NCBI GenBank assembly: GCA_019677205.1
Contig: JAAMXY010000722.1
Coordinates: 1-11,319 of the forward strand
Length of the DNA: 11,319 nucleotides
Direction of reading: 5' to 3'
From: Pinguiococcus pyrenoidosus
Lineage: Eukaryota; Sar; Pinguiophyceae; Pinguiochrysidales; Pinguiochrysidaceae
Shown in pieces: positions 1 to 6,610 of this stretch (position 1 is its first letter; each line of letters begins with the position of its first letter). The notes under the pieces are model-generated. The model did not search any database and was not told the origin of the DNA. It saw only the letters and a list, made by a program, of their open reading frames with translations. Made by a program: the position numbers and the translations under genes.

Positions 1-842
1 CCTGGAAGGAGTTCATCGGATACTCGCGCGGGTCGTAGATGTACACCGGATACCAGTCTTTCCCCGACTGCGCCCACATCACCGTATTGAGGATCTCCTT
101 CACCTTCTCCGGCATACGATCGTATACACCATACACGTCCTCGGCGAGCAGGTCGTCCAGCTTGGCCAGCGCCTCTTCTTTCTCCGCTTCGCTCAGCTTC
201 TTTCCCCAGTCCACTTTCCCCATCTCCGTGCTTTCGGAACCACTATCCTCATCAGCTTCGGCATCTTCTTCATTACTATCATCTTCATCGTCATCGTCAT
301 TTTCAGCTTCATTTTCATTTTCCTCTTCATCTTCACCTTCATTTTCCCCTTCATTTTCAGCTTCATTTTCCTCTTCATTTTCAGCTTCATTTTCAGCTTC
401 AGCTTCGTCCATGCCATCGTCCGCGTCTTCATTTTGCGCATTTGGCTCCGACGCCTCTGCAGCCTCTGCCACTTCTTGCTCGCCGTCCACCGGATCCTCA
501 TCCTTGGAGGCTGTCGGCGCCTCCGGACCCTCGTCTGCGGCGCTGCGGGTCTGGAAGCGGTCCGCTTCCTCTTGAAAAAGCTCTTTGGCCAGCGCTCGGT
601 ACCGCTTGATCTCCTCGGGCGCGACGCCCAAGTGCTCTGCGAGCGCTGTTCGATAGCTCTTTACGGACAAGTCGCTTCCATCGGCCTCCACGCACTTCTC
701 AAACACTTCCGCCGCCTTTTGAGAGTGAAAGACGCGTTAGGGACGTCGCAGTTCGGTACAGCGCTTTGCTACAGAGCGATCTGTGTGCAGAGCTGAGCGC
801 GCGTACCGCCTCTCGCATTCGCGACTCGATGGAATCCGACAT
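1..842 (-). CDS. Partial acidic nuclear protein with DEK_C-like N-terminus and start of a PWWP-like module (two exons; C-terminus off the left edge)
   Basis: Exon 1 is 842-807 and exon 2 runs from 715 to the window edge, separated by a 91-bp GT-AG intron in phase 0. The 12-codon first exon starts MSDSIESR and joins in frame to AAEVFEKC. This splice is preferred because exon 2 is open back to a stop at 737-739 but has no suitable ATG. About 250 residues are visible. Residues ~4-62 are helical and carry a DLSVKSYRTALAEHLGV stretch that resembles the DEK C-terminal (DEK_C) DNA-binding fold; this match is moderate and from memory. Residues ~90-185 are a Glu/Asp/Asn low-complexity acidic tract made of GAA-AAT and GAA-GNT repeats. 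Residues 224-242 (VMWAQSGKDWYPVYIYDPR) resemble the start of a PWWP domain, whose aromatic cage normally follows a WA..g..WWPa..D pattern. A nuclear chromatin-binding role is inferred. It lies in tandem downstream of another PWWP-containing gene. Confidence 0.72.
238..410. repeat. Degenerate hexanucleotide/trinucleotide repeat coding an acidic Glu/Asn/Asp tract in gene A
   Basis: On the plus strand the sequence is built of TTCATT, TTCAGC and TTCCTC-like units, strongest at about 296-408. On the coding (minus) strand these read GAA-AAT, GAA-GCT and GAA-GAG, giving ENEAENEEENE-like protein. The AT-rich codons stand out from the GC-rich codons of the rest of the gene, which suggests recent expansion by replication slippage. 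Confidence 0.8.
716..806 (-). other. Spliceosomal intron (gene A)
   Basis: On the minus strand the donor reads GAGGCG|GTACGC and the acceptor CTCTCAAAAG|GCGGCG. A good branch-point candidate, CCCTAACG, lies about 25 nt before the acceptor. The intron is 91 bp, phase 0, and contains an in-frame stop (737-739), so reading through would truncate the protein. Confidence 0.75.
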
Positions 843-888
843 TGTTCGTCGTATACGATGTAAAAAATGCTCTTCCGCTGCGGATTAC

Positions 889-897
889 GGCGCGAAA
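889..897 (-). promoter_or_regulatory. E2F-like site upstream of gene A
   Basis: On the minus strand the sequence is TTTCGCGCC, which fits the E2F/DP consensus TTTSSCGC. It lies 47-55 bp upstream of the A of the gene A start codon. A looser relative, GGCGGGGAAA, is at 922-931. The motif is visible in the sequence; its function is inferred. Confidence 0.4.
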
Positions 898-1418
898 TGC
901 CTGCGCAGCCAAAGATTGTGTGGCGGGGAAAGTGGCTTCCCTTTTGGAATACATATTTCCACTCTTCTCCAATTCTTCATATCACATTTTCGACTTTTAC
1001 AATTTTCATATGAATCAAGTTGGCTTCTAGATGGAGATAATCTGAATGTAAAATGACGGAGAATGTCCACGGATTTCCTGGTGGGGCTGCTGGTCCGACC
1101 TTTCAGAAGCCCCGAAGCCCTCAGAATACAATACAGCTCGGAATGGAACCGGGCGTTCTCCTCTCGCCTCGCACGTCCAGAGAGAATCACTTCGCGCAGT
1201 GTGGATCTAGCAGCTTGGTCCGAGATGAAGCAAAGTTGGACTGTCGGTCAAAGAAACCAAGGCGGCGCTCGTTGAGAGGAATCCTCGCTATACTTGTTCC
1301 GATGGGCCGCTGCACAACAACGATCTGCTGGTTGCATGATCTCCTGATCCATATGACCTGCTGATCTAGTGATCCAAACTGAGGTTTGCCGCCCCGAAGG
1401 CTTGACCAGGCTTCCATA

Positions 1419-1454
1419 GAGGCCTACGCCGGTTTAGAGGCCTGCGCCGGTTTG
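1419..1454. repeat. Two-copy 18-bp tandem duplication
   Basis: Copies at 1419-1436 and 1437-1454 share 16 of 18 bases (GAGGCCTACGCCGGTTTA and GAGGCCTGCGCCGGTTTG). They lie in the A/B spacer. Confidence 0.75.
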
Positions 1455-1723
1455 CCCCCCTCCTTCGCCACAACAGCTCCGTGGGAACGATGTGCTGCTG
1501 ATGCTGACGTTGAGAAGCCTGTTGCGTTTTCCCTCGTCGACCCCTGCTGCTTCTATTGTGCCACCGCCATCCTCCTGATCCTAATGATTACGAAGGCATT
1601 CCGGCTTTGCACTGCGAAAGCCCTATCCTGCGCCTCCAGCTGTCTGCGACAGGTGTTCTTGTGGCCGCTCCGTCTCCTTCCACAATCCTTATTTTTTAAG
1701 AAACACACACGCAGGCTCTCCTG

Positions 1724-2455
1724 TCAGTAGACCTTCCACGGAGGGTATCCGAGATACCGTGCTCGCTTGGCAGCCAGGCCCCAGGCCGCGTCGAGAGCGT
1801 CGTCCTTGCCTCTGGACTTGAAGCCTCTCCTCGGCTCCACCGGATCCAGCATCTTGATCTTCTCCTTGGGCAGCACGTCGTACTGATCTTCGCCGAAGTA
1901 GAGCACCATGAGCTTCGCTTCGCTCGGCCGGCCGGCGCGCTTGTCGGCCACGGACACGTCATCTAACTCTGCGAGGGCATCCACACAAGGGAGGCACACC
2001 TCGGCGGGCCACCAGGGCGAAGCGGCTGCCTTCGCGGCCACGATGCTGCCCAGCCGCTGGAGGAGCAGGACGGGATTCGTGGCCTTTTCATCCTCCACGG
2101 CGAAGGAGAAGGGCTCGGTGTTCAGGTCGATCCACTCCGCCTTGCCGTCCTTGTACTGGATGAGGTGCTGACTGGTGGCCGGATCGTACTCCTTGATTCT
2201 CCCTCGATACCACTCGCTGTCCCCGTCCCAGAAGACCTGTATCTCGCGGCCCACAATTCGCTCATCTAGATTCGCGTGCAAGTTCTTGTGCGACGCGCTC
2301 TCCGGCGGAGGTTCTACCCGACCTCTGCCGTTCCCTCGGCCACCTTCTTCCCGCGGCAGGAGCTCCTCGAACCGCGTTTTCGCGCCCTTGGCGGCGCTTG
2401 CCTCGGCGCCGACGGCGCCGACGGCGCCTCCATTCGCCGCCGACACCTTGGAGTC

Positions 2456-2488
<33 letters not shown>

Positions 2489-3556
2489 CGCCCTCGCGAG
2501 CGCCTCCTTCCAGGAGTGCTCGAAGACCGACTTCAAGATGAGGCACATCTTGCCCAGGTCGCTATCTGGAGAGAGCTCTCTAAACATGTGCGCCAGCGCG
2601 CCGCGGGTGTCGCACACAAAATCCGCTGCATTCTCGTACTCTCCCCGCGCGACCTTTGCGTGCAGGGACCGGAAGATGCCTCCGTCCCTCCTCGGGCCTC
2701 TCCGGCTGCGTCGCTGGCCGCGGTCCCCAAAGGAAACAAAGGGGTCGCTGGCTTCCAGCGACAGCAGTGTCGACAGCGCCTGCCGACAGAAGTCCATCGG
2801 CACGCGGTGTCCGCGCTGCTGCTCCTTCTCCTTCAGAGCATAGAAGTCGTCCCCCGTGGGCAGCGTGATGTCGCTGAAGCCCCTGGCGCGCATCCATCTG
2901 GTGTGCTTGGAGCGCAGGGAGACCCATCGGACGGACTTGTCGTGGTCAAACAGCACCAGAATCCGCTTCCCCTTGCGCGCCAGCACGCTCCCGGGGAGAA
3001 AATCATGCTCGCCATCGATCCAGACCTCCACCCGGCCCGAGTAGTCGTCGAGCGCCTCGGGCATGGCGTTCAGCCCGGGCGTCAGGGCGTCCCCGGACAC
3101 TCCATTGCTTCTCTTCCTGCGCATTTTCCGTCCCGCCGCCCTCTGCCCCGCGAGCGCATCCAGCAGCGCGTCCCCAGACTTCGACTCCACCTCGGAGTGC
3201 CCATTTGGCGCGGTCTCGCGCCGGATCCGCCGCGACTTCTTCGACCCGCCGGCAGCTTGCTCGAGCGCATTTCTCCTTTTGCGCCCGCCCTGAGCCGGCG
3301 GCGGGCGTCTGGACGGACCGACGCGGGCGGACGCGTCGTCCTCCTTGATGAGCGCGGCTAACTGGAAGCAGACGGCGTCTTCTAGACGGCCGAAGTCCAC
3401 CGTAAACTCTTTTCCCTTCTGAGTGACTTCGTCATCCCCGAAGATAATTGCCAGGGCGCGGCTCAGTTTCTCCGGCGGAAGCGTCTGCGTGCGGTTGCTG
3501 ATCTCCTTGCGGTCCGCAAAGGTGAAGCAGCTTTGCGCGAACTGCTTGCGCATCAT
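1724..3556 (-). CDS. Multi-domain chromatin reader: NET - Tudor-like - bromodomain-like - Tudor-like - PWWP
   Basis: A single-exon ORF of 610 residues. Residues ~8-72 resemble the NET (extra-terminal) domain of BET proteins, with LPPEKLSRALAIIFGDD followed by the acidic-hydrophobic FTVDFGRLED segment. Residues 82-150 are basic with clusters such as KKSRRIRR and RKMRRKR, a likely nuclear localisation signal. Residues ~173-222 form a Tudor-like barrel (GRVEVWIDG...RILVLFD...VRWVSL). Residues ~253-355 resemble a bromodomain, best in GEYENAADFVCDTRGALAHMF and VFEHSWKEA, but with a basic insertion in the ZA-loop area and no obvious acetyl-lysine-binding Asn. A Pro run is at 359-367. Residues ~434-486 form a second Tudor/Agenet-like unit (VFWDGDSEWYRGRIKEYD, AEWIDL). 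Residues ~501-605 are a PWWP domain (SPWWPAEV, VLYFGEDQYDVLP). A role as a histone-mark reader or scaffold is inferred. I know no family with this exact order. The ATG at 3556 opens the only long frame; the second Met is an equally possible start. Confidence 0.85.
2457..2480. repeat. (GGC)8 microsatellite coding poly-Pro in gene B
   Basis: Eight GGC units on the plus strand read as CCG-type Pro codons on the coding strand. They give the Pro run in the linker between the bromodomain-like region and the second Tudor-like domain. Confidence 0.85.
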
Positions 3557-3943
3557 CTTGCGACGCTCCGGCCGCGATGCGCGGCGGGCGTTCCTTCACT
3601 CTCCGCTTGCCGCTTTTTCCCCCCTTTCCTTCGCTGTCCTTCACCTGGTGTTCACCTCCTCCCCAAAGCGTACTCATGACTATAATTTTTTTTTCATGGA
3701 GAAGTAAATATTATTCCAACGTTTCCCTGCGAAGTTGAGACTTTGGTGTGCGCGCATTGTACATGGCGCACAAGTCAAGGACGAATGCGCGGGGCCCAAC
3801 ATCAAGGTCATGGGTCCAAGGTATGGCCCAATCAAGACTGCAGAAGAAATCATTGTCGATAGGGTTAGGCTGCGATTGGGCCGCAGTCCCTCGCATGGAC
3901 TTCCCAACGAAATCGACCGTTAGAGTCGCAAGGAGTCCGGCCG

Positions 3944-3954
3944 TTGGCGGGAAA
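3944..3954 (+). promoter_or_regulatory. E2F-like motif in the B/C spacer
   Basis: TTGGCGGGAAA contains GCGGGAAA, the reverse complement of the E2F consensus TTTCCCGC. It is about 390 bp upstream of gene B, farther than the equivalent motifs near genes A, D and G, so its relevance is less clear. Confidence 0.3.
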
Positions 3955-3972
3955 GGCCAGAAGCTTCCACCT

Positions 3973-3992
3973 GGTTGGTTGGTTGGTTGGTT
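3973..3992. repeat. (GGTT)5 microsatellite
   Basis: Five perfect GGTT units in the B/C spacer. Confidence 0.9.
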
Positions 3993-4080
3993 GCGGGCGT
4001 GGATGGCTGGTGGGCAACTTCCGCGTTCCGTATAGTGTATCTTGCTTTTCTTCTTGCTTGCGAAGCAACGTCACGTCAGC

Positions 4081-4225
4081 GGCTTGCTGCCTTGTTCTGC
4101 CTGCTTGTTGCTTGCTTCATCCACGGCTTGCGCTTGCGCTTGGGCTTGGACGTGGGCTTGGGCGTAGGCTTGGGCGTGGGCTTGCCCTTGCTCTTGCGCT
4201 TGCTTAGGCTTGGCTGGGCTTCTTG
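4081..4225. repeat. GCTTGG/GCTTGC repeat field with three 12-bp units
   Basis: The stretch is dominated by GCTTG-containing units. At 4142-4177 there are three near-identical 12-bp units (GGGCTTGGACGT, GGGCTTGGGCGT, AGGCTTGGGCGT). The minus strand translates to a KPTPKPTPKPT-like peptide, but that is what the period would give and does not support a gene. Confidence 0.75.
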
Positions 4226-4280
4226 TGTTGATGGGTATGAAGGCAGAAAGGAAGCAACAAGCAAAGCGTTCTTCTTTGGC

Positions 4281-4340
4281 TAGCTAGCTATGTGCTTCGA
4301 TCCAAACGCACCTGCGATTGCTTAGCTGCCTAGCTAGCTA
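4281..4340. repeat. Paired TAGCTAGCTA palindromes exactly 50 bp apart
   Basis: The self-complementary decamer TAGCTAGCTA occurs at 4281-4290 and 4331-4340, each preceded within a few bases by more GC/TAGC-like sequence. The function is unknown. Confidence 0.6.
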
Positions 4341-4552
4341 ATGCAGCCACTTCTTGCGCTCAGCCGGGGAAGCAAAAAGCCGCGCGCGCTCTTTGCTTGA
4401 CGGATCATAGCTATGATTGATGCATTGAACGGGCTGGCTGCGGCGCGCAGCCATAGCGGCCTAGACGCACGCGCGCTCCCTTTAAGAACCCCACAATGCC
4501 GCGTCGCTCGCTCTGCAGAATCATTATTGTTGACGTTACGGTATTCTGTTGA

Positions 4553-4582
4553 TTTTGCTTTTGCTTTTGCTTTTGCTTTTGT
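4553..4582. repeat. (TTTTGC)4 microsatellite plus a variant unit
   Basis: Four perfect TTTTGC units at 4553-4576 are followed by TTTTGT. A (TTTTG)n run at about 4627-4651 and (TG)6 at 4661-4672 follow, so the whole 4550-4675 stretch is T/G-rich on the plus strand. Confidence 0.85.
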
Positions 4583-4969
4583 TGATGTTTTGTGTTGTTG
4601 ATGTTTTGCTTGGTTCTGGGTTGATGTTGTTTTGTTTTGTTTTGTTCTTTTGCGTCGAATTGTGTGTGTGTGTTGTTTCCTTTTGTCCGGCGTCGCGAGT
4701 CTTGCGTCGCCTTTCGTCCCTTTTCCTTTTCCCAAGTTCCCAGTTTCCAATTTCCCTTTCCTTGCTTCACCCTTCCGCGTCGACGCCGCTGATTGGACCT
4801 TGACCTTGATCGGAATCCATAAACTCAAAAAAGTACATCAGATATTTATTTGAAAGCATAGAATTTTGATTCTGCAGATGGTCTCCTGCGCATGAAGTTG
4901 TGTACTCCACCGGAGGGTACCACTGGAAACCGCGAATGCTCAGCTTACGGAAAGGCGCGTCAAGCGTCA

Positions 4970-5073
4970 AGACGCGAGGAAAAAGCGGCAGAAAGACAGA
5001 AAGACGGACAGAAAGACACACGAAAAGCAAAAGGAAAAAAGAGAAAAGGGGACGAGGGAGAGTGCGTCTGCTC
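4970..5073. repeat. Purine-rich tract (GAAAGACA/GGACA-like units) in the gene C leader
   Basis: The plus strand is strongly purine-biased, with repeated AGAAAGACA and AGACGGACA-like units at about 4989-5023 and then A/G runs to about 5073. It lies 50-150 bp upstream of the gene C ATG and is probably leader or promoter sequence. It inflates a spurious basic N-terminal extension if the frame is read upstream of 5125. Confidence 0.7.
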
Positions 5074-5124
5074 TTGTTGTTCAAGGGGAAGCAAAGCTCT
5101 GCCGCGCGGGTTGTTGCTCTCCAA

Positions 5125-6438
5125 ATGGCCAGCTCCGCTCCCCTGAAATGGGGGAGTCTGGTGGTGGCCCTGGCGGGAGTGGCCATCCCCGTCATGCTCA
5201 GCTCCAAGCGGCGCCAGCATCTCAAGATGGGGGCCGTGGGCCTGCAGAACAACGGCAATCTCTGCTTCTTCAACTCGCTCATGCAGAGCTTGGCCGGCGT
5301 GCAGGCCTTCAGCAGCTTCCTTGAAGGCGTGAGTCGCGAGCTGGAGCAGAATCCGGCCGGCGCGTCGTTCTCGGGAGAGCTGCATCGCCTTCTGGGCCGG
5401 CTGCAGGTCAGTGTCCAGGACACTTTGGAGCCATGGCCGCTCATCCGGCGCATGCAGCGCGACATGGCCACGCGGCAGCTGGACTTTGCCAACCAGCAGG
5501 ACGTGGAAGAGCTGTGGAACCTGCTCATGGAGATCATTGACAAGGAGGCCACGGCGCTGGGGACGGACGAGGAGCACCGCATGTCCCTCGCGTCCGCGGG
5601 AGCGGAAGATGCCAAGTCCAACGCGTCCTCGCGCGCCGAGGACGCTCACCAGAACCCCTTCATGGGCTTCTTGGGGGACTCGCTGCGCTGCAGCAAGTGC
5701 GAGAAGTGCCGCCCAATGCGCCTCTCGCGCTTCTTCCACATCTCGCTCGACATCCCGCCGAACGAAGCCGCGCCTTCGGTTGAGGACTGCATCTCCAGCT
5801 GGCTTCATTATGAGCCGGTGGACGACGTGGAGTGCCTGAGCTGCAGCGCGCGGGAGATGATGCAGTCGCTCAGCGAGGAAGAGAGCCTCCTGCGCCGCAT
5901 CATTGACGAGAACGGGCATTCGCCCGGGCTGGACTCCAACCTGGGCCACGTGCTTCAGTCGAAGGACACGCTCGATCGCGCACTGGCCACCAACGACTCG
6001 CGCCTCGTCGAGGAACTGGTGGGGGCCGACAGCGGCTTCCGCCTGTGCAGACGAACCAAGTACAAGCAGATGCTCTTGGTGCGCAGCCCCGACGCGCTTT
6101 GCCTGCACGTGAATCGCAGGAAGTTCAACGCGTCAACGGGGGCCTTCTACAAGGATCAGAGGCGCGTGGAGCTGACGCCTTCGCTGGCGCTGCAGGACGT
6201 GCGCTTCGACCCGAACGTGGCCTTGCCGAAGCTCACGGCCGTGTACAAACTCATGTCGATCATCGTCCACCACGGCGGTCCGAACAGTGGGCACTTCACG
6301 ACCTTCCGAAAGGACTTTACGGACGACTCGAAGTGGCACCACCTCAGCGATGAGACCGTGCGCGTGGTGCCCTTCTCAGAGGTGGCCGAGTGTCGCCCAT
6401 ACATGCTATTTTATCAGAAGACTGCCGAGCAGTCCTAG
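5125..6438 (+). CDS. USP30-like membrane-anchored ubiquitin-specific protease (C19 deubiquitinase)
   Basis: The product has 437 residues in a single exon. The ATG at 5125 (CCAAATGGCC) is chosen because the frame upstream has no ATG close by and only GTG at 4900. Residues ~8-26 form a hydrophobic segment followed by KRR, a one-pass N-terminal anchor like that of USP30 on the mitochondrial outer membrane. The Cys box is GLQNNGNLCFFNSLMQSL (Cys47, oxyanion Asn42), and QQDVEELW is at 124-131. Two CxxC pairs (189/192 and 237/240) give the zinc-ribbon finger. The His box is VHHGGPNSGHFTTF (His390), followed by WHHLSDETV and ending MLFYQK. Ser408 sits where human USP30 has its catalytic Ser477 instead of the usual Asp/Asn, so a Cys-His-Ser triad is likely. 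The reaction is removal of ubiquitin from membrane proteins; USP30 restrains mitophagy in animals. The orthology call rests on membrane anchor, domain order and the Ser. Location at mitochondria is inferred, and a peroxisomal or ER location is possible. Confidence 0.9.
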   Translation: MASSAPLKWGSLVVALAGVAIPVMLSSKRRQHLKMGAVGLQNNGNLCFFNSLMQSLAGVQAFSSFLEGVSRELEQNPAGASFSGELHRLLGRLQVSVQDTLEPWPLIRRMQRDMATRQLDFANQQDVEELWNLLMEIIDKEATALGTDEEHRMSLASAGAEDAKSNASSRAEDAHQNPFMGFLGDSLRCSKCEKCRPMRLSRFFHISLDIPPNEAAPSVEDCISSWLHYEPVDDVECLSCSAREMMQSLSEEESLLRRIIDENGHSPGLDSNLGHVLQSKDTLDRALATNDSRLVEELVGADSGFRLCRRTKYKQMLLVRSPDALCLHVNRRKFNASTGAFYKDQRRVELTPSLALQDVRFDPNVALPKLTAVYKLMSIIVHHGGPNSGHFTTFRKDFTDDSKWHHLSDETVRVVPFSEVAECRPYMLFYQKTAEQS

Positions 6439-6610
6439 TTGTGCAAGAACCGTCTTTTCCCTCGTGCCTTCGTGCCTTCGTGCCTTCGTGCCTTCGTGCC
6501 TTCTTGCCTTCTTGCCTTCTTACCTTCTTACCTTCTTGCCTTCTTGCCTTCTTGCCTTCTTGCCTTCTTACCTTCTTGCCTTCTTGCCTTTGCTTCTTTC
6601 GCCTGCTTCC
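6439..6610. other. Convergent spacer between C and D
   Basis: This 172-bp spacer holds both 3' ends. Most of it is the 8-bp minisatellite at 6466-6585. No clear poly(A) hexamer is visible. Confidence 0.7.
6466..6585. repeat. Minisatellite: 15 tandem copies of an 8-bp unit, RCCTTCKT
   Basis: Fifteen units are in perfect 8-bp register. The first four are GCCTTCGT; the remaining eleven are GCCTTCTT or ACCTTCTT. Only positions 1 and 7 vary. Because 8 is not a multiple of 3, every frame repeats an 8-residue peptide (LPSCLLAF-like), which produces false ORFs. It lies entirely between the two convergent stop codons. Confidence 0.95.

Larger units (their letters stand above)
843..1723. other. Spacer between gene B stop and gene A start (3' end of B, promoter of A)
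   Basis: This 881-bp stretch has no convincing gene. It should hold the 3' UTR of the 1724-3556 gene and the promoter of gene A, both on the minus strand. Just past the B stop, on the minus strand, is a TTAAAAAATAAGG stretch (about 1690-1705) that could serve as a poly(A) signal. Positions ~950-1055 form an AT-rich block in otherwise GC-rich DNA. An 18-bp unit is tandemly duplicated at 1419-1454. A 70-codon plus-strand ORF at 1063-1275 starts with ATG but matches no family I know. Confidence 0.6.
3557..5124. other. Long divergent spacer between genes B and C, rich in simple repeats
   Basis: This is 1568 bp with no supported gene. It should hold the promoters and leaders of the minus-strand gene B (start 3556) and the plus-strand gene C (start 5125). 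In order it shows an AT-rich block at 3676-3716, an E2F-like motif at 3944-3954, (GGTT)5, a GCTTGG/GCTTGC-type repeat field, paired TAGCTAGCTA palindromes, (TTTTGC)n, (TTTTG)n and (TG)n runs, an AT-rich block at about 4808-4870, and a purine-rich stretch before gene C. ORFs inside it are low-complexity (Lys/Pro, Lys/Gln or Leu/Phe runs) and are not credible genes. Confidence 0.65.

Noticed and set aside
39-575. Ser-rich plus-strand ORF
   Set aside because: It is the antisense of the Glu/Asn repeat of gene A; the Ser/Phe runs are a by-product of TTC-rich repeats.
2276-3361. 361-codon plus-strand ORF opposite gene B
   Set aside because: It is an Arg/Pro-rich shadow in GC-rich DNA; the minus strand carries recognisable NET, Tudor and PWWP domains.
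4076-4264. Lys/Pro repeat ORF on the minus strand (KPTPKPT)
   Set aside because: It comes from the GCTTGG-type repeat and has no flanking protein-like sequence.
4900-5124. 75-residue basic N-terminal extension of the USP gene
   Set aside because: It starts at GTG, is encoded by a purine-rich repeat tract and has no USP similarity. The ATG at 5125 gives the expected anchor-then-Cys-box layout.
4960-6108. 382-codon ORF on the minus strand opposite gene C
   Set aside because: It is an antisense shadow of the clearly homologous USP gene, His/Ala/Arg-rich and without domains.
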